The position numbers and the translations under genes are program-made. Under the pieces are notes generated by a model. The model was not told the DNA's origin. It did not search any database and saw only the letters and a list, made by a program, of their open reading frames with translations. A DNA stretch of 64,000 bases from Myxocyprinus asiaticus. Lineage: Eukaryota > Chordata > Actinopteri > Cypriniformes > Catostomidae. Positions 1 to 13,200 of this stretch are shown in pieces. Positions within the stretch are counted from its first letter, which is position 1. Every line of letters begins with the position of its first letter. Where the stretch lies: NCBI RefSeq assembly GCF_019703515.2, contig NC_059346.1, positions 13,857,001 through 13,921,000 on the forward strand, given 5' to 3'.

Positions 1-1202
1 GTTAAAAATACAGAGATCTGATTTTATTCCTTTAAGATTTTAAATGGAAGTCAAACAGACACCAGTGTATGACAAAGCATCAGTCTTTTAATTTGGTTTG
101 ATCACAACCCTTTACATTATGAATAATTAATTACCACTAGAAAATGTGTCAATTATCAAATGTCAACATAATATTAAGGGACCCTGCTGTTTTTATCAAA
201 ATGCTCAAAAACAGGGAATGTGGAAAATTTGCTGTTCATTAAACAATATAAAACTACAGTTCCTAAAATTTACAAAGTAAAAAAAAAAAAAAAAGGCAAA
301 AAACATCTTTTGCATTCTGTATGGTCAGAGACAAACCGCAGATATGCCCTTTAAATCTTTGAAAATATTGTTTCTTTAAATTGAAGTAATACTTTTGGAA
401 TTATATAAATCTGTGATAACAGTAGTTAATTTGTTGTCTTATTTTTTGTCATGTAAAAAGCACGAACATTTCTATAAACAGCTTCTTTTTGATTACAAAA
501 TTGTAGATCCTTGCTACTTTTCCAGCTTGTGGGAGCACCACAAACACTCAATTGAATACAGAGTCAACCATACTTTATTGTCTTGATTTTCATTTCAAAC
601 AGAAGAGGGTCACACTCATTATAGGTTGAAAAATGTCCTTCAGTTATTGATGACAGAACTGTCTGGCGCACCCCTCCACAGAAAATTTGTCAATTCAAGA
701 ACAGCAAATTCAAGCCACAGAGAAGTCAAACATTCCTCATGTGACTTTATTGTTAGGAAAAGTCATCATACTCATTCTCAGATACTCATACTCCCTACCA
801 ACTCATACATCCTGCTCTCATATCAGACAGTGCTCATCTAGACACTCAATATAACTCTTTCAAGTACAAAAGAAAAACAACAAAAGAGGTTACCCAATGT
901 GGGAATCAATCAATAGCACAAGCCTTGTATTGTAGCATGTCATGTCAATACACAAATACATAACTGACGACTGGTCCACAATGTATGAAAAGATGAAGGG
1001 CGATATGAGAGTTTGTGAATGGGACAGAAGCTCACAACATCTTAATGACTGAGAAATGGACGCATTAAGAGTGGCACCAAGGTCTTGTGAAGTCAAGAGG
1101 CCAAAAAGAAAAAAGAAAGTGTCCAAATTTAGTTTGCAGAGTCTGTTGTAGAAAAGAGGAAAATGGCAAGTGGAGGATCCGTATGACGCAGCGTTCCTGG
1201 GC
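1..1202 (-). other. ranbp1: ranbp1 3' untranslated region and downstream flank
   Basis: This stretch lies after the ranbp1 stop codon at 1203-1205 in transcript direction. Reverse-strand AATAAA signals occur at 746-751, 574-579 and 23-28, so the message probably ends near 730 or 560, but the sequence does not decide which. There is an A-run near 280-294. Short ORFs here have no recognisable domain. No second gene is visible. Confidence 0.6.
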
Positions 1203-4200
1203 TCATTTCTTCACCTCCTCCGCCTTCTCTTTCTTCACCTCCTCCTTATTCTCTTTCTTGTCCTCTGAACTCTTTGACTTGTCATCCTTTACGGACAGCT
1301 CCTCCAGCTTTTCTGCCACTTTGTTGGCGCTGTTCATGTCACCTGTGAAAAAGTTAAACAAATGCATTGTCTGAGGCGCTTGAAATGAAAGGCAATTTTA
1401 TGTTCTCAATTCAAGAGTTTAGAATTGCATTCCTAAACAAGCTTAATGTAAATTATAATAAAAAATAAATAAATAAAAACAGTCAACCATATGAATGCAT
1501 CTGAATGTATCAGAAGGTACTGTCATCTTCAATGTAATGGCAAGGCAATTTGTACATTCTGCATGTTACTGTTGCAGACGAAGAAAGTTTAAGGCTGGAT
1601 GTTTCAGTCTTAGAGTGAGTCTGAGTGCTTGGTAGAAAATGTCATCTTACCTTCTAGGAACTTTCTGACCTCTTCTTTGCATTCATCAAACTTCATTTTG
1701 AACTTCTGTGCATCTGTAAGCAAGAGGAAATTATTACTAATGAGCACAAACAAGCAGAAGTCAATTAAACTACTGATATAAAAAACAAAAAAACACCAAT
1801 GCATTCGAGATGCATTTTATACTGCAACGTTACTATTATTTACAACATTTTACTAACTTGTATTGTTTTGTTTGATTGCATAAGCAGTTTGATGAGTAGA
1901 TGCAAGTTTCACTTTTTAGTTTCTGAATTAATTTCAATATTATATTAAAAGCCTTGAGAATAGTAAACAGTTTCACGCTTTTCAATTTGACCTCTGTCAT
2001 AGCTTGGTTGTAATTAAAAAATAAAACCACTCTTCAAAATATGTTTTGGTTAATGAAAACTAACACCTTAATTTATACTTACTTTCTGCATTGAGAAATC
2101 GGATAGCCAGCAGCTCTGCTTTGGGTTGTTCATCGGCAAAGTCTGCATGTGTATTCCACACCCAGGCCCTATCACTACCTGCATTGGGCTTCAGCTCCAT
2201 CAACGGCATAACTACAGAATAAGAGGATTTCCATCATTTTGTTAAAAATCATGAAAGAGGAACAGTTAACAGAAGCTGAACAGAATGGATGCACTGTACT
2301 GTTAAACTCACTGTGGTGGTTGGCACAGATTTTGAGGGTGCGGTCTCTCCTCATGAGAAGACGGATGGAACCCTTCTCTTTGTGTCGCAGGAGTTTGACA
2401 TCACCTGTACCACGTTCCTTCCACTCAGGGGGGTCGTTCTCACTGGCAAAACGGTACAGCTTTGCCCTCCTAGTCAAAACCATATATAAAAAATAAAAAA
2501 GGTGAATTTGTCAGCTTTAAACAGATTTTTGTGGCTTATCTTGTGCATTAATTAAATCACAGAGGAAAATGTATTCTTACTTCCAAACAAGAACAGTTAT
2601 TCCTAATCTTTTATTTTCCAAAAATAAGTTTTTGAGAAAGTTACCCATCTGTCTTTTACAACAGAAGACACCGGAAAATATTTCAGATTTACTTTGCGTC
2701 TCACTACATCACCATGTTAAAATATTAAACAATAAAGACGACAGTCATATAGATTTACGGGAAAGGTTATCATTCATGGTGGTTTAGAACCCTGAAATGG
2801 TTAAAAAAAAATAATTTAAAGATCTGACTAAAGTGGACATCATGCACCAGAGTAAAATGTGATTAAATAATCAGCTGATTGTGATTATTGTGCACTTCCA
2901 AAACCCAATCACATTACTATTTATTATATATAATTTTAAGTAAACATATAAATGCCATGAACAGCATGTTGTTCTCTCATATTCCAGGGTTTTTGCATTA
3001 TGAGAGCACTCCAAATGAAATCCACCTGTCTCACTGAGCCGCACCAGACTCAGTGCAGCTCCTGAAGAGTGCGTGAAGATTAACCGCTTGTGAAGTACTC
3101 TGATCAGATGTGTGTGCCATCTATAGATCATCCAATTATCGGTTTTACTGGTGTTTTTTCAATATTCAAGCATTTTTCCTTAATCTAATATACTTTATTT
3201 AATATCAGATCACACATAAATGGCACATCGGGTGGATTTGTTTTTTTTTTTTAAACATTACATGCAAGACGCCATTACAGCCCTGCGTGTGAGGGGAAAC
3301 AATGGTGTTTACAGGTAAAGTAACTTGCTTTTGCAATGTATTGCTTAAATTAATAAACTTTATTCAATGTAACAGCCATTCATGCTCAAGTGAGATGTTT
3401 CATAAATGCTTGATGTAGTTTAAGCTTAACGCTAAGAAATGGAGACAAATTTACGTAGTGGAAGACAAATCCCAAAGACGAAACATTACTTCACATGAAT
3501 TAAATCGAAGAGCCTTGGATAAGCGCATGTTGGAAATTAAACTGTTTAATTTAATTCTCTGTTACCTATGCTCAGGCATGTTCCAACAGAATGGCCACCA
3601 TATGTAGTCGCTTTTAACAAGATCTTGTTTAAAGTTTCCTAAATTATATAAACATTTGTTATTTAACCTTTATTTTGCCATTTATCATCATCTACAGCTA
3701 ACAGCTCAGTGGAAATTCATTTATTATTTCAGCAACACAGTTCAAGTATACCACAAAGCAAAATACATCTCACAACAAACATGTCTAAAAATTGCTTTGT
3801 GTCAGGTGACAATGAGTGTGTTGATGGATTGTGCATATCATTTGCTGCCATGTAGGCTGCAGATGCACTGCACACTGTAAAAAAATAAACAAAAAAAAGT
3901 GCTCTGTAAGCAGGTATTTAGTTAGGCAGCTTCTATAATCTAGACCGACAAAAACAAATAATTCTGATAACATGCCATTATCGCCCAGGCCGATAATCGG
4001 ATCCGATATTCATAATTTTTCTAATTATCGGAATCATTATTTTGTCTGATCTGATTGCTAATCAATTTTAAAATGCACTCCATTGGCTTTGAATTTGCCT
4101 CTCTCTGAAAGGTTACTGCTTGTAGTCTGGCTCAATGTCCCGCCCACAGCATTATCGGATTGGTTATATGTTACAAATAAATGGCCAATCAACACTGTAC

Positions 4201-7200
4201 TCCGTATTCGTGGGGGAGAGAGGAAAGCAGCAAGAGAAAGACATCACTGAGAGGACAAGCTGTTTTCAAAAGGTAAGAATGCAGACACTGAAGTTGCAAT
4301 AAACATCACAATACTCTAAGCCAGCGGTCAACAATTAGCAGCAAGATGGGGCAACCGTTGTCATGATGTCTCGCGGTCCGGATGGAACAAATCTGGGGTT
4401 CAGAGTTCAGACTCAGACTGCGAGACATCATGATAACGGTTGTCCCATCTCACCGTTTCTACACTTTAGGTTAGCAGCATGACAAAACAATGGAGCTGTG
4501 TACACCGCAAGCGCTCCAGGGTGTAGATAGCACTAATCTGTCGGCGCTATATCCTTGAATATTTTTCTCTAGCACCGAAAACGCTTCATTAATGCCTTTT
4601 CGCGCTCTGCACATGCTGCCTCTCTCCCCCAGTGCGCGACATGAAGCGCCGCTTAGTAGATCTGCAGACGTAGTTATTTTAATGACAGTAGACCATAGCA
4701 GAGAAATACAGTGAGCATCTTTCACTAAAATACACTGCAGAAAACAAAAATGAAGCAGAAACAATCTTCATGTGTCTGATATGACTCCGAAGGTTCAGCA
4801 AAGCAAGGTTTGTGACAGGACAATTTATTGTAGTTCCAGAGCACCTTTAGACTATAAATTATTTTTTCCTGTCTGAAATTAGCCTTATTAATCAACATGT
4901 TTAGAGCGTATTGATAATAAACGAGATTTTTGTTTACATTTTGTGAACATTAATCAGAGATAATCTCTGGCATGGATGGCAAGACAACCCAAACTTTTAA
5001 ATTACGAGTTGAAAAACATTTCCATTATTTGATAGTCAGCGCCTTTATACTTCACGATAGCAAACAGTATTTTTAAACTGCACTATTTAGATGTACATTG
5101 TTTGTGTTTGGTAGATTTGCATTTTAAAATATAAAAATGGTTCATTAAGACTTTTACATTTTCTCTCAAGGGTTACCCCTGAACCCCCATACAGTATATT
5201 TCCTATCTATATATAAACAGTAGAAGATCCCCCATAGTCCACTACTTTGGTTGTCTTTGGGTCACAATGTCCTCATTCTTGCCCAGTTCTCAAGATACTT
5301 TTTGACTGGGGAGGTCAAGTGACGCCATGTGAGGAGCAGACGTGTGAGCGGCTTGCTCTGCGCACTTTGCTGGTTTTTTTTATTATTTTCATGTTATAAC
5401 CGGTGAGATTCGATACACCCAGTTACTTATTTATTCTTTGAGGTAAACATGGCAAAGTCAAAATCCTCAGACTCTGGAGACATTAAAAGACACTTACGTG
5501 TTCAAGCTGAGGCCTCTGACGGGACTGCGAGCCGGGGACTCGATTTGGACGGCACGTCGGGAGATGAAATCCAGCGTCAACTGTCCAACATCTCGGTGAT
5601 GCTGACTTGGAGGATCTCGCTGTAATACGTCGATCGATTACGGCGATGGAAACAAGATTCTCCGAGTTGGTCACAAGAGTGACAGAAGTTGAAAAACGAA
5701 TCGATTATCTGGAATCTTCTGAAAGGGAATTATCCGCTAATCCGCCCGCATCCAAAACAGACTTGGAACACATTTTGGAAAAACTTGAACATTTTGAAAA
5801 TATGAGCCGAAGGAATAACATACAAATTGTTGGAATTCCTGAGCATGAAGAGGGCTGAGATATGGTGAAATTCCTAGATGGGCTCTTCCCAAGTCTGCTC
5901 GACATAACAGGCCATAAACTGGAAATCGAGCGAGCTCACAGAGTCCCGGCTCGCAGATCTGCTGAGGGAGACAGGCCCCGATCAATTCTAGCCAAATTTC
6001 TGAGATTATCCGATAAAGATCTAGTGTTGCGCCAGGCAAGGAGCAAAGGAAACCTTTCTTGGAAGAATCACAATATTTTCTTGTTCCCGGACTTTGCGAA
6101 TTCGACGAGAGAAATGCGATCGGTTCAAGGAATGTAAGAAACTCTTACATCAACGGAATATCGCTTTTTTGTTTCTTTCTGCGTTGGCTACGCCTAGTGG
6201 CTGGAGTTTGTTTTGTGGCATGACACTCCAAGAAACATTTGCATTGATGGAAGATCACTTTTACACTGAAGTTCCCGACCAGATTGAGAATGGACACTAT
6301 GGATGACCGCATAATATCTACATGCTCACATAAATGACGTCCTTTATAAAGTTGTCGGACTGAGTAAGTCATGATGTATTTTTTTTTTATGCGGCCTCCG
6401 AGTGAATTTGACTCGCTCAATACACACTTGATCATCCGAGGAACCGGGATGCCTGTTTTGTTTCTATGTGCTGGCTCCGACTAGCGGCTGGAGTTTGTTT
6501 TGTTGAATACTCCTCCGTCGGGTCAACTGTGGATGAATCTGATCATTCTTTGTGCTTACGCCTTCTGTTGGCTGAAGTTTGTTTTGTGGAGTATTTTTAA
6601 GGGACACTGGAATGATTACGTCATCTGCTGCACTCATAACAGCCAGCTCACTGAACAACTGTCTATCTGTCTGAGGAAACTGAACGGCTTTATATCAGCT
6701 GGAGTTTTTTTTGTGGAGGAACACACCTTCAAGAGAGTTCTGTGAATGAATCTACATGTTCTTTGTGTTTATTCTACCTGTTGGCTGGGGTCTGTTTTAC
6801 AAAGTATTTTCTGTTATGTAATTTTGCCTCACAAAACTTGTGCAGAAGCACAAGAAGGACTTGAGTAATCCGACGGCAAAGTTGTCGGGGGGGGGGGGTT
6901 CTCGCATGCGTACATGGACCTTTTGAGTTTAGAGGGATTGATGCCAGTCAATGCGCATGTTTTTCTTTTTTCTGTTTGTTTTGTTCGGGGGGAAGTTTGG
7001 GGTTTGATTGTTGCATTACAGGTAAATGTGGTCTGTATAATCTTGCTTTTGACACAATTTATTTTTTTTATTAAATACGTCAAATGTTAATGTGAATGGG
7101 TTCTCTCTCTCCACATGGAATGTGGATGGGTTGGGGCACCCCATAAAAAGGAAGGTTATTTATTTTCTTAAGTGTAAGAAATGTGATAGTGTTTCTTCAA

Positions 7201-10200
7201 GAAATGCATCTTTACCCGCAGGAAGCTGAAAAATTTGGGAAGATATGGGGTGGACATGTTTTCTTTAGTGCTGGCTCATGTAAGAGCAGGGGAGGACATT
7301 ATATTGATAAATAAACATTTACAATTCAAATTTCTCAAACAGATTAAAGATAAAATAGGAAGAGTCATTGTTTTAGCAGAAATTCAGGGACAAAGGTTGA
7401 TTTTGGCTAATATTTACGCACCTAACACTGATGATCAGGGCTTTTTTATAGATCTTGAAGGGATGTTGCAAACCACTGGCACCTCTCATGATATAATATT
7501 GGGAGGAGATTTTAATCATTTGATAGACTCAGTCCTTGATCTTAGATTTGACGCCGAATTTTTTAGATCTTATGCTGCAGAACTGGCTCCACTTTTGTTA
7601 CAAGTTTATACGGAATCATTAAAGAATGGAAAGCTTCCGCCAACAATGACACAAGCCCGGATCAGTCTGATTCTTAAAAAGGACAATGATCCAACCGTGT
7701 GAAAGTGTTACCGTCCAATTTCCCTGATCCAGCTAGACGTAAAAATATTGGCAAAAATTCTGGCTAACCGATTAAGTTATGACATCTCTTATACATATAG
7801 ATCAGGTGGGGTTTATTAGGGGCCGCAGCTCTTCCGATAACATTTGGCATTTTATCAATATCATGTGGTCAGTGGCGAATGATCAGACTCCGGTCGCTGC
7901 CATCTCACTTGACGCCGAAAAGGCGTTTGATATGGTAGAATGGGATTATCTTTAAGATTTTGGAAATATATGGGTTCGGGAGTACATTTATTGGTTGGAT
8001 TGTTACTTTATAGACACCCTCTAGTGGCGGTACAAACAAATGGATTAATTTCTGATTATTTCAGGGTTGCCCTCTTTCCCCATTATTGTTCTGTCTTGGC
8101 CTGGAACCATTAGCAGCAGGGGTGGTGGCGGGAGTTGTGGCACATAAGCTTTATGCAGATAATATTTTATTATTCGTCTCTGACCCTGCTAGATCTATGC
8201 CTTGCCTCCACAGAATTAATTCCTTTTCTAAATTTTCAGGATACAAAGTCAATTGGTCTAAATATGAAGCTTTGGCTTTGACAGCGTACTGCCCAGCGAC
8301 TGCTTTCCAGCCAGGCGCTTTCCAGTGGCCCAAACAGGGCATTAAGTATTTGGGCATTTTATTCCCAGCAAAATTTTGTGATTTAGTTAAGAGTTAATTT
8401 TGACCCCTTAATAAAATGGTTTGAGTGATGTGGGCAGGTGGGCTTCATTGCATTTATCTATGATCGGGAAAGTTAATGTTATTAAAATAAATTGTATTCC
8501 AAAATTCAATCACCTGCTGCAGTCTCTCCCCATAGATGTCCCCCTCTCTTATTTCAAGCAGTTTGATAGCATAGCGAAGTCCTTCATTTGGAATGGTAAG
8601 CGTCCCAAATAAGTTACATAGGCCGATTGACAAAGTTAGGGCTAGGCCTACCCAAGAATTTATTTTATTATTATGCATTTGGTCTCAGACATTTGGCTCA
8701 TTGGTCGCTTCCACCTGAGAAAGCCCCTCCCTGGTTTTGTATAGAACAGGAAGTTCTTGCCCCTATTTCACTATTGCAGAGCCTAATCAAATTAATCAGA
8801 GAAGTTAAGTTACATCCCGTTATCTCGCATTTGAACTCGGTATGGACAAAAGTATCCAGAGAGTTTAATTCAGACATTTATTTAAATGTTGCCTCGAGCA
8901 TATGGCTGAACCCCAAATTATGCATGGTCAGAATGGATTGGGAGGGGGGTTGCTACACTTGGAGACCTATATGAGAGTGGAATGCTGAGATCCTTTCAAA
9001 ATTTGGTGAAACTTTTTGGGATTCTTAGATCTCAGTTCTGTATTTACAGTTGCGCCACCTGCTTTGTACTGTTTTTGGGAGTAGTTTACACCCTCCTAAA
9101 GCGGCAGATACTCTGGGAGTGGTGATTACTGCTTTCGGAAAAGGACGAGGCATCAGTGTATTACTCCCTGTTAATTCAGAGTCTGGGGGACGGAACTTCA
9201 GCTTCTCTTAAGAGATTATGGGAGAAAGATCTAAACTTGGTATTGGAGGAGGGAGTGTAGGCTAAGATTCTAAAAAATGTCAAATCTGCATCTAGAGATG
9301 CAAGGGTTCGCCATATGCCATTCACGATTTTACATAGAGTCTATTGGACCCCCTCTAGATTGCATAGGCTTGGTCTTAAAGACACACCCACCTGCTGGCG
9401 ATGTCAATCAGAAGATGGAGACACAACCCATGTCTTTTGGGGATGTGTTAAGATTCAAGAGTTCTGGTTGAGGATTCAGAGTTTTATGTGCGAGGTTTTG
9501 GCCTCTCAGATTTTATTCTGCCCCAGACTCTGTATTTTAGGAGATGGGGCAGTCATTAATTTGGAGAATAAACATGTGAAAAACTGGGTCCTAACTAGTA
9601 TTATGATTGCCAGACAGATTATTCTAAGGAGTTGGAAGTCAGCTGGAGCGCCCCCATTTCAGAAGTGGTGTTCAGAGGTCGCCAGAGTGGCAGCTCTTGA
9701 GGGGGGGATATCCAGAAGACTGTGGAGTCTAAACCTGTTTGGGGAGAAATGAGGCAAATATCTGTCTTTTTTTGGAGGGCTCTCGGGGAGGGACAGTGGA
9801 GAGAGGTGTAGGAGATATGTGTGATTAGTTTATTTATTTTATTTTTATACTTTTTTTTGTCATGTGTCACCTAGGCATGCAGACTGCTTCTACAAACATT
9901 TGTGAAAGAATGGGCCGCTCTCAGGAGCTCAGTGAATTCCAGCGTGGTACTGTGATAGGATGCCACCTGTGCAACAAGTCCAGTCGTGAAATTTCCTCGC
10001 TACTAAATATTCCACAGTCAACTGTCAGTGGTATTATAACAAAGTGGAAGCGATTGGGAATGACAGCAACTCAGCCACGAAGTGGTAGGCCACATAATAT
10101 GACAGAGCAGGGTCAGCGGATGCTGAGGCGCATAGTGCGCAGAGGTCGCCAACTTTCTGCAGAGTCAATCGCTACAGACCTCCAAAGTTCATGTGGCCTT

Positions 10201-13200
10201 CAGATTAGCTCAAGAACAGTGTGTAGAGAGCTTCATGGAATGGGTTTCCATGGCCGAGCAGCTGCATCCAAGCCATACGTCACCAAGTGCAATGCAAAGT
10301 GTCGGATGCAGTGGTGTAAAGCATGCCGCCACTGGACTCTAGAGCAGTGGAGACGCGTTCTCTGGAGTGACGAATCATGCTTCTCCATCTGGCAATCTGA
10401 TGGACGAGTCTGGGTTTGGCGGTTGCCAGGAGAACGGTACTTGTCTGACTGCATTGTGCCAACTGTGAAGTTTGGTGGAGGGGGGATTATGGTGTGGGGT
10501 TGTTTTTCAGGAGCTGGGCTTGGCCCCTTAGTTCCAGTGAAAGGAACTCTGAATGCTTCAGCATACCAAGAGATTTTGGACAATTCCATGCTCCCAACTT
10601 TGTGGGAACAGTTTGGGGATGGCCCCTTCCTGTTCCAACATGACTGCGCACCAGTGCACAAAGCAAGGTCCATAAAGACATGGATGAGCGTGTTTGGTGT
10701 GGAAGAACTTGACTGGCCTGCACAGAGTCCTGACCTCAACCCGATAGAGCACCTTTGGGATGAATTAGAGCGAAGACTGCGAGCCAGGCCTTCTCGTCCA
10801 ACATCAGTGTCTGACCTCACAAATGCGCTTCTGGAAGAATGGTCAAAAATTCCCATAAACACACTCCTAAACCTTGTGGAAAGCCTTCCCAGAAGAGTTG
10901 AAGCTGTTATAGCTGCAAAGGGTGGGCTGACGTCATATTAAACCCTATGGATTAAGAATGGGATGTCACTTAAGTTCATATGCGTCTAAAGGCAGATGAG
11001 CGAATACTTTTGGCAATATAGTGTATGTTTTGCTGTTCCTTTTTAATAGATGAATCAATAAAATGTTAATCACAAAAAAGATACTTTTTGACTGTTGATT
11101 TATTTTTTTTTTTACTGCAAATGTATATCGGCCCCAAATATCGGTTATCAGTCTTTTTTATTATTACTTATAATCGTTATCGATATTTTAAATATTTGGA
11201 AATATTTTGATGTTTAATTCTTTTTTTCATGTCACTGACCCCTGTGCAACATTTTACAATATAGCAATAAGTTTTAAATCATCAAATCATTTTAATCACA
11301 TATTCCTATCAGCAATGTGCCAGGGTGGTTGACTAATCCACTAGTCATCTAACACCTGACTAGTCGATTAGTGGGGTCAACTTTTAACAATTTATATTTT
11401 TAGAGGTGGTGGTTTTAATGGAAGACCTATTGAGACTCATCTTCTTATAGTGCATTTTTATGCGATGTTAACTTGCGGTGCTTAACAGTGAATAACAGTT
11501 AGCACAGTAAAGCCCTCTGCAAGAAGTTTCATAAATGTGCTGTTGTTACAGCAAAGCGCTGCATAAACAATATATTTCAAGACGATCACTGTCGGACATG
11601 AAATCCTCTGCTGTAAATAATATTACCACATTTGTGAGGTGCTGTAGAGAGTTTAAAGTCCTTTGCTGATTCTGTCTGACACTGCTTAAATAAATGAACA
11701 TGCGTTACATTTATAAAGTGCTTTTCTGACACTACACTCAAAGCGCTACACACAGTGAACAGGGGACTCTCCTCAACCACCACCATTGTGCAGCATCCAC
11801 CTGGATGATGCGAAGGCAGCCACAGTGCACCAGTACACTCACCACACACCAGCTATATTACCTTATAGTTCTACACGTTACATTAAAGTGCGTCATTCTG
11901 CGCTCAGCTCTGTAATGGAGCCTTTCCAATTTTGTACTTTTCTTACTTTGATAGTTTTGTGCAGTAGGATGTTGGTTATTTTGCCTATTTATCTGTTGAA
12001 TATCCATTTTCCATCATGTTAATGTGCTGCCCTTAGTGTCCTGTATCCCTCTAAAAGCTGTCTGATCGGGGTCAAGTGAACATAACTTGACCTAATTATT
12101 ATTAACCATAACACCGACTAGTTGTTCAAACAAACTAACTAGTCAATTATGAAAATTGGTAGTTTTGCACATCCCCAATTCCTATGTATTTTAATCATAG
12201 GCTGTGTCTCATTTGGAAGGCTGCATGCTAGATAGGATGCGTCCTTTGAAGGCTGCAGTATACCGAGTGTCCTCCTTTAAACAAGCCTCGTTTAAACGAT
12301 ACGGCCTTCGTAGGACAAACTGAAACGGAATGTATCATGGTTGCTATGACAGCACGCCACGCTTTAAGTGCCAGGGCTTTGAGTGAGAAGGGAACAAATC
12401 CCTCGGGAAGGGAATATATGAGGTAAAATTTAGGAGAGTTATAATGATGTAAAGAGAAAAGAAAATAGATTTTACAGGTGTACTTTTAGTCTAATACTTT
12501 ATTTTAATTATATATTAATATAATTATACATATTATATACTCTGCACCCATCTACTGAGGTACTTCAACTTGAGAATTAACATTACTTGCATTTGATCAT
12601 CATATTTACGGCAAATTGGCGTTATTTTATTTTTAGACATTTCCGTTGATGCAAAGAATTGTGGGTTGTGAGTGCCCACGAAGGATACACCTCATGCACC
12701 CTCCGAATTCCTGTGAAAGAAGGTCGCATTCGAAGGTCGCATTCGGAGTGTCCTACTCGCTTTTATGAAATGAGACAGCCTCGATGACGTATGCAGCCGA
12801 GAAATGCGACTACCAGAGGATGTAGCCTTCCAAATGAGACACAGCCATACATTCACTGAGCACTTTAGTAGGAACACCTGTACACCTACTTATTATTGTG
12901 ATTATGTAATCAGCTAATCGTGTGGCAGCAGTGCAATGCATAACTCAACCATCAGAATGGGGAAAAATGTGATCTCAGTGATTTCGACCGTGGCATGATA
13001 GTTGGTGCCAGACGGGCTGGTTTGAGTATTTCTGTAACTGCTGATCTCCTGGGATTTTCACGCACAACAGTCTCTAGAGTTTACTCAGAATGGTGCCAAA
13101 AAACATCCAATGAGCAGCAGTTCTGCGGATGGAAATGCCTTGTTGATGAGTGATATCAACAGAGAATGGCCAGACAGGTTACAGTGGACAGAAAGGCTAT

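Larger units (their letters stand above)
5309..11077 (+). mobile_element. Nearly full-length L1-type retrotransposon (copy 1), with a Tc1 in its 3' UTR
   Basis: The element is bounded by a perfect 17-bp target-site duplication, AAGATACTTTTTGACTG, at 5292-5308 and 11078-11094. It runs in order: 5' UTR, decayed ORF1, a long inter-ORF stretch (about 6140-7090), ORF2 with endonuclease, reverse transcriptase and Cys/His C-terminus, and an A-rich 3' end following 'aatcaataaaatgttaatcac'. The same 3' end is seen in the copy at 56.9 kb. ORF1 and ORF2 are both broken, so it cannot move by itself. It sits antisense to ranbp1 in intron 2. Confidence 0.9.

Noticed and set aside
1087..1374. Plus-strand ORF of 95 aa with Ser/Phe-rich tail
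   Set aside because: Antisense to the Lys/Glu-rich last exon of ranbp1.
10233..10862. 209-aa minus-strand ORF within the Tc1 element
   Set aside because: It is the antisense shadow of the intact transposase and has no domain of its own.
11410..11470. Possible miRNA-like hairpins in AT-rich stretches
   Set aside because: No stem long enough was found; the pairing is no better than expected for the composition.
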